Assembly (NCBI GenBank): GCA_020523905.1
Contig: JAJAPZ010000006.1
Span: 18,189-82,188 of the forward strand
Direction of reading: 5' to 3'
From: Candidatus Obscuribacterium magneticum
Lineage (GTDB): Bacteria; Elusimicrobiota; Elusimicrobia; F11
Length of the DNA stretch: 64,000 nt
The position numbers were made by a program, and so were the translations under genes. Shown here one piece after another: positions 1-9,322 of the stretch. Position 1 is the stretch's first letter. Each line of letters opens with the position of its first letter. Below the pieces are notes generated by a model. That model was not told the DNA's origin. It was given only the letters and a program-made list of their open reading frames with translations, and ran no database searches.

Positions 1-735
1 CGGGAGGGTCTTTACATCGGCGGCGGCGTTAAACGGGTGTCGGAAGATTTGGGAGGCGTGTCCGCTTCGGCGGTCGCCTGTGATTTGGGGCTCCAATATC
101 GGCCCGGTAGCTGGTGGGCCCGCTCCGTCGGCGAAGGAATGCGGCGGACTTCCTTTGGAGGAAGCCTCCTCCATATCGGAAAAGGTCCCAAATTTGATCA
201 GGAAGAGACGCCCTTCCCCCAAGTTTCACGCGTGGGTTTGGGATACACCCACTTTTTATGGGGGGACGCGATCAACCTCGGTCTTGATTATGAGAAACCG
301 AAGGACGATGACGGACACCTGTTGAGCGGAGCGGAATTCTGGGTCAAAGACACGGTCGCTTTTCGAGTGGGCTATAAAGAAGGGCAGGACGTGGGGCAGG
401 GCCTGCGCGCTGGGGCGGGCTTCAAGTTTCAATCGATTCAGTTGGATTACGCCTGGGCCGGGTTTGGCGAGACGTTTGGAGATACGCACCGCTTTACCTT
501 GAATCTCCGGTTTGGAGGACGGGGGTCCGCCCCTTCGGGAGGACTCAAGTCCGATCTTGTCCGGTATCATCTTTCACGGTCGCAGGAAGCGCTCTCCCTT
601 GGCCTCGCCCACGAAGCCATTTTGGAAGCCAACCATGTTCTGGAGGTCGACCCCCGAAATCCAGCCGCCTTGCAGCTGTTGACGGAAGCGGGTGAAAAAA
701 TAAAGCCGGAAAAGTCTCTGCCCGAAGTGCCATGA
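1..735 (+). CDS. PorV/PorQ-like outer-membrane beta-barrel protein, 5'-truncated by the window edge
   Basis: The frame is open from base 1, so the true start lies upstream. An internal GTG at 37 is the first visible start codon but is unlikely to be the real one. The visible 244 residues have alternating polar/aromatic beta strands with the PorV/PorQ pattern: a DLGLQYRPGSWW strand, a regular LGYTHF strand, an LRAGAGFKFQSIQLDYAW strand pair and a closing THRFTLNLRFGG strand. The last 60 residues are alpha-helical and TPR-like (LAHEAILEANHVLEVDPRNPAAL). Members of this family are outer-membrane proteins, some linked to protein secretion; this one's role is unknown. It overlaps the histidine kinase by ATGA at 732, so it is probably the upstream member of the same operon. 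Confidence 0.7.
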   Translation, partial: REGLYIGGGVKRVSEDLGGVSASAVACDLGLQYRPGSWWARSVGEGMRRTSFGGSLLHIGKGPKFDQEETPFPQVSRVGLGYTHFLWGDAINLGLDYEKPKDDDGHLLSGAEFWVKDTVAFRVGYKEGQDVGQGLRAGAGFKFQSIQLDYAWAGFGETFGDTHRFTLNLRFGGRGSAPSGGLKSDLVRYHLSRSQEALSLGLAHEAILEANHVLEVDPRNPAALQLLTEAGEKIKPEKSLPEVP

Positions 736-2303
736 GGAAATTGCTGTCGGACTCCAAAAAATTGATGCGGATCTTCCTTTTGTTGACGCTCTCTCCCTTG
801 ATCCTGGTGGGGGCGGGGCTTGTCCTTTTTTCCTTTTATAGTGTGAGACAAGAATTCAGCCTCCGCCGCCAGATGGAAGCGGACCGGATTGAAGGCGACG
901 TCCGAGATCACGTTCGGGCGTGGAAAGATGTCTTGCGGGTGGCCGGCACGGCGTTGGGTTTAGTCGCTGATGATACGGGAAAGCGACGGGCGTTTATGGC
1001 GCGGTTGCTTTATCACTATCCGGACATTCAATCGGTTCGCCTTTTTTCCGATGCCGGATGGGAGACAGACGCCGTCTTTCGGCCCGGAACCATTCGCTCC
1101 CCTGAAGTCTCAATTGAAAAAGCGTCCCTTCGCTCCTTGATTGACCAAAAGGAAATCTATCAGGGTCCCGTGCGTTTCCCGGAGGCGGGTTTTCCGTGCC
1201 TTCCCTTGGCGACTTCGGTTTTATTGCCGACGGGCGAGCGGATGGGCATTCTTTTCATGACCTTCAGTTTGGAATCCTTGTCGGACCGCTTGCGGGCGGT
1301 TCAAAGGGGAAACCGGCATGAAGACATCCAACTTCGCGAGGGTCACAACACTCTCGCCGCTTCAGAGCCCCTGCTTCTTTTTAAAGGCGCGCTCTCTTCT
1401 CGCCGTTTCTCCCCGCTTTATGAAAGGGGAATCCCCGAGCTGGGCTGGGTGTTGGAGATCCGGGAGTCGTGGTTTCAAACATACCGTGCGACCCTCCTAT
1501 TATTAGGACAGATCCTCTTAGCCCTCTTTCTCGTTGGATTATTAACGATGATCCTGGGACTCCTTTGGTCTCGCCGGGCGCATAGAAGAATTGCCCAGGA
1601 GGAGCGACTGGTGGCCATTGGGCAGATGATCAATGTCTTCGGGCACGAGATCCGGACCGCCCTGGCCGTGATCCGGAATTCCATGAGCTTTTTGAAGGAA
1701 CATCTGGGATCTCTGGATGTCAAAACGCAGCGGCATATGGATATCATTGAAGATCAGGTGGTCGCCACCAATAAGATTTTTGCCGAACTCTCAGGATTTG
1801 CTCGATCTAAGACCCTCTGCCGGAAGCCTTTGGCGGTCAGCGCTGTTCTCGACGATGTTCTGAAGACGTTGCCGATGCCGCACTCCATTCGGGTGGAACG
1901 GCGGTTTTTGGACCGGGATGTGGTTGTTTCCTTGGATGAGGATGAATTTCGGAAAGCCATGACCAACGTGATTTTGAATTCGATTCAGGCTATGGAGAAG
2001 GGAGGAACCTTGATCGTTGGGACGTTTCGCCGCGGGAGTCAGGTCATCATTTCCGTGACCGACACCGGTTCAGGAATCGCCCCTTTCATCCGGCCTAAGA
2101 TTTTCGACCCGTTCGTCACGACGAAAAGCCAGGGGACCGGCTTGGGGTTGGCGATCGTGAAGAAGTTTGTCGATGAACACGGGGGGCAGATTCAGGTGGA
2201 GAGTCGTGTCGGTTATGGCACGACCGTGCAGATGTTTTTCCAGGCCGAAATACTCCCGTCGCAGGCGCCGGCGGTTTCAACAAAGAAGGCGGTCACCGCA
2301 TGA
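732..2303 (+). CDS. Membrane sensor histidine kinase
   Basis: This 523-residue protein has a TM helix at about residues 12-35, an extracytoplasmic sensor region of about 215 residues that I do not recognise, and a second TM at about 253-278. The HisKA helix follows with the H-box FGHEIRTALAVI, the phospho-acceptor being His305. The HATPase_c domain shows an N-box (NVILNSIQAM), G1 (DTGSGIAP), F-box (FDPFVTTK) and G2 (GTGLGLAIV), so all catalytic elements are present. The start overlaps the stop of the barrel gene (ATGA) and its own stop overlaps the response regulator (ATGA at 2300), so translation is probably coupled. Its cognate regulator is the next gene, and the pair likely controls the export operon downstream. 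That target is inferred only from position. Confidence 0.93.
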   Translation: MRKLLSDSKKLMRIFLLLTLSPLILVGAGLVLFSFYSVRQEFSLRRQMEADRIEGDVRDHVRAWKDVLRVAGTALGLVADDTGKRRAFMARLLYHYPDIQSVRLFSDAGWETDAVFRPGTIRSPEVSIEKASLRSLIDQKEIYQGPVRFPEAGFPCLPLATSVLLPTGERMGILFMTFSLESLSDRLRAVQRGNRHEDIQLREGHNTLAASEPLLLFKGALSSRRFSPLYERGIPELGWVLEIRESWFQTYRATLLLLGQILLALFLVGLLTMILGLLWSRRAHRRIAQEERLVAIGQMINVFGHEIRTALAVIRNSMSFLKEHLGSLDVKTQRHMDIIEDQVVATNKIFAELSGFARSKTLCRKPLAVSAVLDDVLKTLPMPHSIRVERRFLDRDVVVSLDEDEFRKAMTNVILNSIQAMEKGGTLIVGTFRRGSQVIISVTDTGSGIAPFIRPKIFDPFVTTKSQGTGLGLAIVKKFVDEHGGQIQVESRVGYGTTVQMFFQAEILPSQAPAVSTKKAVTA

Positions 2304-2953
2304 AGCGCACCCTTCGGCTGGCCATTGTGGACGATCACGCTCTTTTTCGGGAGGGCTTGAAGGATCTGCTTCTCCAGCAGCCCGATTTTTCGGTGGTGGC
2401 GGAAGGGGCGGACGGGGCGGACGCGTTGCGGATTGTCGCCGATTATAAGCCGGATGTGCTGCTCCTTGATTTGCGCTTGCCGAAGCTGGGGGGAATCTCC
2501 GCCATCCGGCGCCTGCGGGAGTCGCACAAGGACGTGAAGATCGTCGTTATTTCCATGTATGAAGACGAGGACTTCAAGCGCGAAGCGGTCCTGGCCGGCG
2601 CCGACGCGTATCATTCCAAGATGGATGAGGCGCCCGCCGTCATACAAACCATCCGCAAACTCATCCAAGGCAAAAGAGTGATCCCGGAGGACCAGTTGAG
2701 AATCTACCGGCAATATCAGGAGAAACATGGGATCGAGGAGGAATCGGTCCCCCGCCTCACCGAAATGGAGTTCCGCATACTGGATCACTTAAGCCGTGGT
2801 TTCACCAACAGTGATCTGGCGCGCATCCATGGGACGAGCGAGCGAACGCTTAAGAACCACTTGAGTTCGATATTCAAAAAACTCGGCGTCAAAACCCGCC
2901 TCGAAGCGGTCCATTACGGCTTTGAGAAGAAGTTGATTTCCCTCGTGCTATGA
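2300..2953 (+). CDS. NarL/FixJ-type response regulator (REC + LuxR HTH)
   Basis: This 217-residue two-domain regulator has an N-terminal receiver domain with the acidic pair Asp11/Asp12 and phospho-acceptor Asp57 in LLLDLRLP. The switch/Lys region is partly atypical: YHSKMDEAP lies where a KP motif is common. The C-terminal helix-turn-helix (about residues 150-210, LTEMEFRILDHLSRG...SERTLKNHLSSIFKKLGV) is LuxR/GerE-like. It is a DNA-binding output protein, presumably phosphorylated by the preceding kinase. It overlaps that gene and the following small membrane protein by ATGA. I could not identify its operator in the window; a binding site may lie upstream of base 1. Confidence 0.93.
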   Translation: MKRTLRLAIVDDHALFREGLKDLLLQQPDFSVVAEGADGADALRIVADYKPDVLLLDLRLPKLGGISAIRRLRESHKDVKIVVISMYEDEDFKREAVLAGADAYHSKMDEAPAVIQTIRKLIQGKRVIPEDQLRIYRQYQEKHGIEEESVPRLTEMEFRILDHLSRGFTNSDLARIHGTSERTLKNHLSSIFKKLGVKTRLEAVHYGFEKKLISLVL

Positions 2954-3270
2954 CCAAAAAGATTTATCGCCTTGTCGGAATTGTTTTGCTTGCCGCGGGG
3001 GTGGGAGGAGCCTTTATTATGGTGAAAGCCTTTTGGGGAGGGAAAAGTGCCGTCGGGAAACGGGATGTGTGGGCGATGGGTCTTCGGGGGACAGCCAAGG
3101 TGTCCCAGCGGCTCTCCGACCTGCAACGGGGTCGGCTTGAGCGACATTTTCTCCATACGCCGCCCCGTGCCCATTCCCTCGCGGGACATTCTGTCGACGC
3201 GACAGCCGGAGCCGTGGGTGAGGTGCAGCAGATCAACGAATTCAATCGAAGGCAAGGGGAACACAGATGA
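2950..3270 (+). CDS. Small single-pass membrane protein, unknown function
   Basis: This 106-residue protein has a basic N-terminus (MTKKIYR), one hydrophobic segment at about residues 8-26 and a hydrophilic remainder. I recognise no domain. The coding call rests on the ATGA overlap with the response regulator at its start and the tight packing of the operon. The C-terminal third is low in recognisable structure, and the frame ends just before a cluster of palindromic repeats. It could be a small accessory subunit of the export system, or a degraded remnant of the 5' part of a longer gene. Confidence 0.5.
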   Translation: MTKKIYRLVGIVLLAAGVGGAFIMVKAFWGGKSAVGKRDVWAMGLRGTAKVSQRLSDLQRGRLERHFLHTPPRAHSLAGHSVDATAGAVGEVQQINEFNRRQGEHR

Positions 3271-3289
3271 AAGCAGCAACGGCCCATGC

Positions 3290-3426
3290 CGTCATTCCGG
3301 CGAAAGCCGTCACCCCGGCCTTCGTCATTCCGGCGAAAGCCGGAATCCATCCCGATGTTCACGTCCTGGATTCCGGCTTTCGCCGGAATGACGGGTTCTG
3401 CCGGAATGACGAAGGTCGGGGTGACG
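3290..3426. repeat. REP/BIME-like palindromic repeat cluster
   Basis: Four copies or part copies of the CGTCATTCCGGCGAAAGCC family lie here: 3290-3310, 3322-3349, inverted 3365-3393, and a short inverted piece at 3398-3412. The 3322 and 3365 units form a large hairpin. The cluster separates the small membrane gene from tolC and is open in the tolC frame. Confidence 0.9.
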
Positions 3427-3431
3427 GAATT

Positions 3432-4859
3432 ATGCGACGGTCCCTTTTTGCCGTGTTTCTTCTGGGTTCTCTATCTTGGGGGGCTGCTGAGGAATCTCCG
3501 GTTGCGGCGTCCTCCGCACCAGCCCCAAAAAGCTCCGTTATGGATTTAACGGGTTGTATGCGGATCGGCCTAGAGCACTATGAGCCCCTCAAGTTGGCTG
3601 ATGAAGAAGTGGAGTTGGCGCGGTTAAAGCGCCAAGAAGCTTATCGGGCCTTTTATCCAGCGCTTTCCATGAAGGCCGAGCGGACGGAGGGGGAAACGGC
3701 CGATCCCACACGGGCGCCCAACTTCATAGAGAAGATGTATGGCGCTTCTCTCTCGCAGAGTCTGTTTGAGGGCGGGAAAATTGCCGGCACCTATCAGCAG
3801 TCTTTGGCTGCTCATGTGGCGGCGGAAAAGAACCGGGAAAAGGTCTATCACGATTTTGTCTATAACGTCGCCGAATCCTATTGGAAACTCGTTTCAACAC
3901 AGAATAATTTGAACGAAAGGGAATCGGTTAAAAGCACGATAAAAAACGATCTCAAGATCATGACGGAGCAGTATGTGTTGGATTTGGCGGTCAAGCAGCA
4001 GTTTTTGGCGGTCAAGGCCCAGTATTTAAACGCCAATAACCAGGCCAATGGGGCAAGGATCGCTTATTCCAAGGCGCGCTGGAATCTGGCCAAGGCGCTG
4101 GGGCTGCCTCGGCCGCCGGATTTCGACGTCGCGGCCCCCATTCCCTATAAAAAGATAGACGTGCAATTGGAGCCGTGTCTGCTCTTGGCGGCGGGACATC
4201 GGCCGGATCTCTCCATGCAAAAATATTTGATGGAGGTCGCCCGGCGGGGGCGGCAGGTCGCCTCCTCGGCCCGGTTCCCAAAATTTGTCGTGAGCGGTTT
4301 TTACGGCAAATCGGCGGCGGCGTATGAAACGGATCCTCTCGAATTCCGTGAGGATTGGCAGCTCAGCGCGCGCGTGTCTCAGGCCTTTCTGGGGAATTCG
4401 ATCGGCTTGACAGGGTCGGATATCAAGACCAGTCCCAAAATCGGCCAATCCACGCGAACCCGGACCAAAACGGAAGGGGTCAGTCTCAACCTCCTGGATG
4501 GGCTAAAGGATCGAACGGAGATGAAGCAATCGGACCTGGCTTTTCGGCAGGCCGATTTGAAGCTGCGGGATTTGGAAAAAGAAGTGGCTATGGACGTCGA
4601 AGAGGCCTTTTATGATTTGAACCAGGCGATCCTGCAGGTTGAATTTACGGATGAAGATTTAAAATTGGCGGAGGAAGAGCTTCACGTGGCGGAATCGAAG
4701 GGAAAATACGGTCTCTCCAGCCTCTTGGAGTTGGCTCAAGCCCGAAACCGCCTCGCGGGCAGCCGCGTGGCGCGCATGGACGCTCTGGCCGCTACCCAAA
4801 TCGCCGTCGCCGCCCTCAACCGAGCCGTTGGTATTGTCGATCGGTTTAAAGTGGAATGA
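3432..4859 (+). CDS. TolC-like outer-membrane efflux protein
   Basis: This 475-residue protein has a signal peptide (MRRSLFAVFLLGSLSWGAAEES) followed by two OEP repeats rich in long amphipathic helices. Typical features are AQARNRLAGSRVARMDALAATQIAVAALNRAVG near the C-terminus and the SQSLFEGGK beta-strand region of the first repeat. It would trimerise to form the outer-membrane channel and periplasmic tunnel for the RND pumps encoded next. I chose ATG 3432 because it begins the signal peptide. An in-frame ATG at 3267, overlapping the upstream stop by ATGA, would add 55 residues read almost entirely from the palindromic repeats. The ribosome-binding site before 3432 is weak, so initiation may depend on coupling or have been disturbed by repeat insertion. 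Confidence 0.9.
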   Translation: MRRSLFAVFLLGSLSWGAAEESPVAASSAPAPKSSVMDLTGCMRIGLEHYEPLKLADEEVELARLKRQEAYRAFYPALSMKAERTEGETADPTRAPNFIEKMYGASLSQSLFEGGKIAGTYQQSLAAHVAAEKNREKVYHDFVYNVAESYWKLVSTQNNLNERESVKSTIKNDLKIMTEQYVLDLAVKQQFLAVKAQYLNANNQANGARIAYSKARWNLAKALGLPRPPDFDVAAPIPYKKIDVQLEPCLLLAAGHRPDLSMQKYLMEVARRGRQVASSARFPKFVVSGFYGKSAAAYETDPLEFREDWQLSARVSQAFLGNSIGLTGSDIKTSPKIGQSTRTRTKTEGVSLNLLDGLKDRTEMKQSDLAFRQADLKLRDLEKEVAMDVEEAFYDLNQAILQVEFTDEDLKLAEEELHVAESKGKYGLSSLLELAQARNRLAGSRVARMDALAATQIAVAALNRAVGIVDRFKVE

Positions 4860-4866
4860 CGTTATC

Positions 4867-4939
4867 GTCGTCATTCCGGCGGAAGCCGGAATCCAGGTCA
4901 GCGATAAAAGTCTGGATCCCGACTTCCGTCGGGATGACG
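4867..4939. repeat. REP/BIME-like inverted pair
   Basis: Two units face each other: 4868-4896 (TCATTCCGGCGGAAGCC core) and 4912-4939 (inverted, GACTTCCGTCGGGATGACG). They fill the 95-base gap between tolC and the membrane-fusion gene. Confidence 0.9.
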
Positions 4940-4954
4940 GTAAAAGGAACCTAA

Positions 4955-6034
4955 ATGCATCCCCTCATACTGAAACATAAAAAAGTTGTTGTCGTTGGCG
5001 GCATCGCGCTGGTGTGTCTTCTGTTGGGCGCGTTTCGTTTGGTGATGACGTATGGCCGCTCCGGCCGTTACGGAAGCCGGGGAGCCGTTGAAAAACCTTC
5101 CGGAGAAACTCTCAGCCGGCCCGCCGTGCAGGCCTTTGTCTGTAAAAAGACAACGTTCGTGGACAATTTGGTTCTGACCGGCACTCTTCAAGGCGGTGCC
5201 CGGGTTGAGTTGCGTTTTAATCGGGAGGGGCGGATCTCAAAAATAAATTACCGCATTGGGGGCAAAGTCCTCCGGGGAGCCGTCATCGCCGAGTTGGACA
5301 CGGGAGAAGCCAATATTCGGCTGCAGCAGGCGGAATCCGAACTGTCGCAGGCGGTCGAGCTCTATCGGGCCGGGGCGATCGCGAAGCCGCGCCTTACGCA
5401 GGCGCAGCTGGCCGCCAACTTGGCCCGAGAAGAGTTCGGCCGGTCCTTTATTAAAGCGCCGCGGGAAGGTTCGATCGGTGAGTTGAACGCGGAGGTGGGG
5501 GAGTATGTCAACACCCAGATGACGGTGGCCTCCCTCGTGTCCATTGGGACGGTTTTTGTGGAGGTCGGGGTGATTGAGAAGGATCTCGGAAAAATCCGCA
5601 ACGGACAGGGCGTCGATGTGGAAGTCGAAACCTACCCCGGTGTGGTTTTTAAGGGGAAGGTCGCTCATATTGCGCCCTTGGTGGAGGGGACAAGCCGGAC
5701 CCGCACCGTTCGCGCGGAGATCCCCAATGAAAAAGGAGTGCTTCTGCCGGGCATGTTTGCCCGCGTGAAGGTCTTTATCATGGAGAAACCGGATGTCCTT
5801 GTCGTTCCCTGGACCGCCTTGCGGGAGGGGAAGGCGGGGAAGGAGGTCTTTCGCTTGGATGGTGACAATGTTCATGCTCAGTCCGTTCAAATCGGATACG
5901 AAAGTTCGGATTATGTCGAAATCCTGTCTGGTTTGAAAGAAGGCGACAAAATCGTGGCCCAGGTCACCGACCGTCTTCAAGATGGGGGGCATGTCGAGGT
6001 CATCGAAGAAACAGCCTATGGAGAGAAAAATTGA
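4955..6034 (+). CDS. RND periplasmic adaptor (membrane-fusion protein, HlyD/AcrA family)
   Basis: This 359-residue protein is anchored by an N-terminal TM (about residues 10-30). It has a lipoyl/biotinyl-like half motif (GKVLRGAVIAELDTGEANIRLQQAESEL), a short alpha hairpin, the second lipoyl half (FIKAPREGSIGELNAEVGEYVNTQMTVASLV), a beta-barrel region and a C-terminal membrane-proximal domain (LREGKAGKEVFRLDGDNV...LSGLKEGDKIV). It bridges TolC and the RND permease in the periplasm. A good ribosome-binding site (AAAGGA) precedes ATG 4955. The stop codon overlaps the TTG start of the permease, so the two are coupled. A single adaptor serves two permease genes here. Confidence 0.93.
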   Translation: MHPLILKHKKVVVVGGIALVCLLLGAFRLVMTYGRSGRYGSRGAVEKPSGETLSRPAVQAFVCKKTTFVDNLVLTGTLQGGARVELRFNREGRISKINYRIGGKVLRGAVIAELDTGEANIRLQQAESELSQAVELYRAGAIAKPRLTQAQLAANLAREEFGRSFIKAPREGSIGELNAEVGEYVNTQMTVASLVSIGTVFVEVGVIEKDLGKIRNGQGVDVEVETYPGVVFKGKVAHIAPLVEGTSRTRTVRAEIPNEKGVLLPGMFARVKVFIMEKPDVLVVPWTALREGKAGKEVFRLDGDNVHAQSVQIGYESSDYVEILSGLKEGDKIVAQVTDRLQDGGHVEVIEETAYGEKN

Positions 6035-9000
6035 GTTTGATTGAATTGGCGGTGAGACGGCCGGTGGCCACCGGCGTCATCTATGTTTTTCTGGGGGCGG
6101 CGGGTGTGTTGTCCTGGAGCCGGCTTCCCCAAGAAGTCATGCCCAACCTGAATTTCCCTCAGTTGACGATTGTCACTTCCTACGCGCAGGCGGCCCCGCA
6201 GGAAATCGAAAATCTCGTGACCAAGCCCATCGAAGAGGCGGTCGGCACCGTAAAAAATGTCCGGCGTCTGCGGTCCCTTTCAAAGGAAGGGACGTCCCTG
6301 GTCACCGTGGAATTTTTTTGGGGAACCAACATGGATTTTGCCTCCCTGAATGTCCGGGAGAAATTGGATCTGGTCAAAAGCCGCCTGCCGTCGGAGGTCC
6401 GCGAGCCGACCGTCATCAAATACAACCCGTTTGATGTGCCGGTCATCATCTTGTCATTAAGTTCGGAAGAGGCCGGCCAAGCCGAATTTTTATCCCATGT
6501 GGCGAAACAGACGATCGCCAACCGATTGCAAAAAGTGGAGGGGGTGGCGGCGGTTTCCTCGTCCGGCCTCGCTGAGAAAGAGATTCATGTGGATTTGGAT
6601 CAGAGCCGTCTGGCGGCTCATCGCGTGTCCCTCCTCCAATTCAATCAGGGCTTGGCGCAAGCCAATTACCGCGGGGCGGCGGGAACCGCGCGCGAAGGGA
6701 GTTACGACTATGCCGTCCGCGTCGTTTCGCCGTTTGATTCGGTGCCGGACATCGAGAAGGCGGTCATAGCCGTCGACAATCCCCTGGCGCGGACGGGAAG
6801 CGTTCCTTCAGAGCGGATCACCTCTCTCGATCGGCTCAAGCAGCGGGCTTTGCATGGAGATCAGCGGTTGATCGCGGTCTCTCAATTGGGATCGGTCAAA
6901 GAAGGATTGAAAGAAAGGGGAAGTGTTTCACGCTACGATGGGAAAGACACGATCACGATCACCCTCCAAAAACAGGCGGCCGCCTCGACCATCGGGACGG
7001 TCAGGCGAATCCAGGAGGCCGTGACCGAATTAAAGGCGCTCCTCCCGAAAGAGGTGTCTCTCGATGTCATATATGATCAGGCGGTCATCATCAAGAAAGG
7101 GATCGGGGATGTCCTTTCCGCCATTTTTGGCGGCGGCCTTTTGGCGTTTCTTGTTTTGTATCTCTTTTTGAAGAGTTGGCGGGACGCCCTGATCGTGAGC
7201 GTCGTGATTCCGGCCTCGGCGGCCATCACCGTTATTGTCATGGATATGATGGGACTTTCTCTCAACATCATCTCCATGGGCGGCTTGGCTCTCGGGTTGG
7301 GGATGCTGGTGGACGCCTCCATCTGCGTGACGGAAAATGTCTACCGGCATCGGGACGAATTGGGAAAAAAACCGGTGGAAGCGGCCATTCAAGGGACGAA
7401 AGAGGTGGCGGGGGCGGTGACCTCCTCGAATTTAACCTCCATCGCGGTGTTCCTGCCGCTTCTTTTTGTGTTGGGCCTTTTGGGGCAGTTGTTCCGGGAT
7501 TTGTCCATTACCGTCACGGTGTCTCAAGTGGTGTCGATCATCGTTTCTCTGACCCTGGTTCCCATGTTGGCCGTGGTCATGGGGCGAAGCCCCGGTCAGA
7601 GAAGCTCTCCGGAAAAGGAGCCGGCCGAATCGAAAGGGACTGTCTTTTTGAACCTGCGGAACTGGTACGTGCGTCAACTCAATTTTGCCTTTGACCGTCC
7701 CAAAAAAGTGTGGGGGGCGATCCTTGTCGCCTTTTTAATATCTCTCGTTGTTCTCGGCCTTCTGCCAACGGAATTCATGCCCCGCGTGGATGCGGCTCAG
7801 CTGGTGGGCCAGTTGGCGCTGCCAAACGGGACCCGGCTGGAGAGGACGGACGAGGTGGCCCGACGAATCGAGGGGGAAATCCGGTCCCTCCCCGAAATTC
7901 AGCATGTGGCCACCACGGTGGGATCAAGCTCCGATTCGCCGCTCGTTCTTCTCGGGAAAAACGAGGCCCGGTTCTTGATCGACCTCAAGAAAAAAAGGCG
8001 GCGGTCCGCTGATGCCATCATCGAGGATTTGCGGGAAAAGATGGCGAAATTCCCCCGGAGCGGGGGATCGGTCAAATTAACGATCGCCGGGGGCCCCATG
8101 TCTTTTGCGCAAGGGGCCAATTCCCTATTGATGGTTTATTTGAAGGGAACGGACATGGAGAAGCTGAAAAGGGCTTCCGAATCCCTGATGGAGGAGCTCA
8201 GCCGCGTGAAAGGATGGGTTCAGGTGAGGAGTTCGCTGGCCTTGCCGGCGCCGGAGGTGCGGTTGCAGGTCGACAAAGAGCGGGCGGCGCGCTCCAATTT
8301 GAACGTGTCGGAGATTGGGCAGACGGTCATGGCCGCTTATCATGGGAAAAATGTGACTCAAGTCTACCGCGAGGGCCAGGAGATTCCCGTTCGCGTCCGG
8401 CTTGAAGAGGGGGACCGGCAGAATATCCAACAGCTTCGAACCCTTCTGTTGCCGGCGGCTCAAGGGGGGACGATTCCCCTCCAAGATGTGGCGCGACTCG
8501 ATATCGGCGAGGGGCCTTCCCAGATCGAGCGGTTGGATCAGGAACGATGCGTTCTTCTTCAGGCGGATCCCTCCGCGGATTATGGCCGCTTCTCGCGCCG
8601 GGCCGTGGAAAAGATCATCAAGGGATTTTCCCGTCCGGACGTTCGTCTCGAAGAGGCGGGAGAGAAGCAGGCTCAACGGGAGTCTTTTTTAAGTCTTTTT
8701 TTCACGATCCTGGTTTCGATCCTCCTCGTTTTTATGGTGATGGCCATTCAGTTTGAGTCGCTGAAGCAGCCGTTTCTCATCTTGTTCACCATTCCCTTGT
8801 CGGTGATCGGGATGGCGGCGGGGCTCTTTATTACGGGGAAAACATTGAATGCCGTCGCGGGGATGGGGCTTCTCCTTCTGGCGGGCATTGTGGTGAATAA
8901 CGGCATCGTCCTGATTGATTTCGTGAACACGGAACGAGGCCCGACAGCCTCGTCGATGCGGGAGGTCTTAAAACGGGCGTGTCAGACGCGGCTTCGGCCG

Positions 9001-9189
9001 ATAATGCTCACCGCGACATCGACCATTGTCGGGTTGGCTCCCCTCGCCTTTGGCATTGGGGAGGGGGCACAACTTCAAGCCCCGATGGCGATCACGGTGA
9101 TCTTTGGCCTTGCCTTTTCAACGGTTCTGACCTTGATCGCCCTGCCGACCCTTTTCCTTTATGTGGAGAAGCGCTTGGGGAATATGTGA
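6031..9189 (+). CDS. RND multidrug-type efflux permease
   Basis: This 1052-residue AcrB-like inner-membrane pump has an N-terminal TM, a first periplasmic porter domain (VTKPIEEAVGTVKNVRRLRSLS), TM2-6, a central loop, and the second half repeating the layout (LERTDEVARRIEGEI; MVMAIQFESLKQPFLILFTIPLSVIG). The TM4 motif is GMLVDASICVTEN: Asp428 is present, but Ala429 replaces the second Asp found in AcrB. The length is standard for the HAE family. The start is TTG at 6031 inside a TTGA overlap, with GGAGAG just upstream. It probably exports a hydrophobic or amphipathic compound with the adjacent adaptor and TolC; the substrate cannot be read from sequence. Confidence 0.95.
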   Translation: MSLIELAVRRPVATGVIYVFLGAAGVLSWSRLPQEVMPNLNFPQLTIVTSYAQAAPQEIENLVTKPIEEAVGTVKNVRRLRSLSKEGTSLVTVEFFWGTNMDFASLNVREKLDLVKSRLPSEVREPTVIKYNPFDVPVIILSLSSEEAGQAEFLSHVAKQTIANRLQKVEGVAAVSSSGLAEKEIHVDLDQSRLAAHRVSLLQFNQGLAQANYRGAAGTAREGSYDYAVRVVSPFDSVPDIEKAVIAVDNPLARTGSVPSERITSLDRLKQRALHGDQRLIAVSQLGSVKEGLKERGSVSRYDGKDTITITLQKQAAASTIGTVRRIQEAVTELKALLPKEVSLDVIYDQAVIIKKGIGDVLSAIFGGGLLAFLVLYLFLKSWRDALIVSVVIPASAAITVIVMDMMGLSLNIISMGGLALGLGMLVDASICVTENVYRHRDELGKKPVEAAIQGTKEVAGAVTSSNLTSIAVFLPLLFVLGLLGQLFRDLSITVTVSQVVSIIVSLTLVPMLAVVMGRSPGQRSSPEKEPAESKGTVFLNLRNWYVRQLNFAFDRPKKVWGAILVAFLISLVVLGLLPTEFMPRVDAAQLVGQLALPNGTRLERTDEVARRIEGEIRSLPEIQHVATTVGSSSDSPLVLLGKNEARFLIDLKKKRRRSADAIIEDLREKMAKFPRSGGSVKLTIAGGPMSFAQGANSLLMVYLKGTDMEKLKRASESLMEELSRVKGWVQVRSSLALPAPEVRLQVDKERAARSNLNVSEIGQTVMAAYHGKNVTQVYREGQEIPVRVRLEEGDRQNIQQLRTLLLPAAQGGTIPLQDVARLDIGEGPSQIERLDQERCVLLQADPSADYGRFSRRAVEKIIKGFSRPDVRLEEAGEKQAQRESFLSLFFTILVSILLVFMVMAIQFESLKQPFLILFTIPLSVIGMAAGLFITGKTLNAVAGMGLLLLAGIVVNNGIVLIDFVNTERGPTASSMREVLKRACQTRLRPIMLTATSTIVGLAPLAFGIGEGAQLQAPMAITVIFGLAFSTVLTLIALPTLFLYVEKRLGNM

Positions 9190-9232
9190 ATGACATGACT
9201 TGTACAAACGCACTTAATGAAGACACGAAACC

Positions 9233-9322
9233 CGTCATTCCGGCGAAAGCCGGAATCCGGGTCGTAAACTTTTATTTGACGAATGGTTTAAAACCTGGAT
9301 CCCGACTTTCGTCGGGATGACG
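9233..9322. repeat. REP/BIME-like inverted pair
   Basis: Units at 9233-9260 and 9294-9322 (inverted) flank an AT-richer 33-base centre. They fill most of the gap between the two RND genes. The ATG at 9317 that may start the second permease lies inside the right unit. Confidence 0.9.

Noticed and set aside
3290..3426. CRISPR array
   Set aside because: The repeats are palindromic, in mixed orientation and without regular unique spacers, and no cas genes are present.
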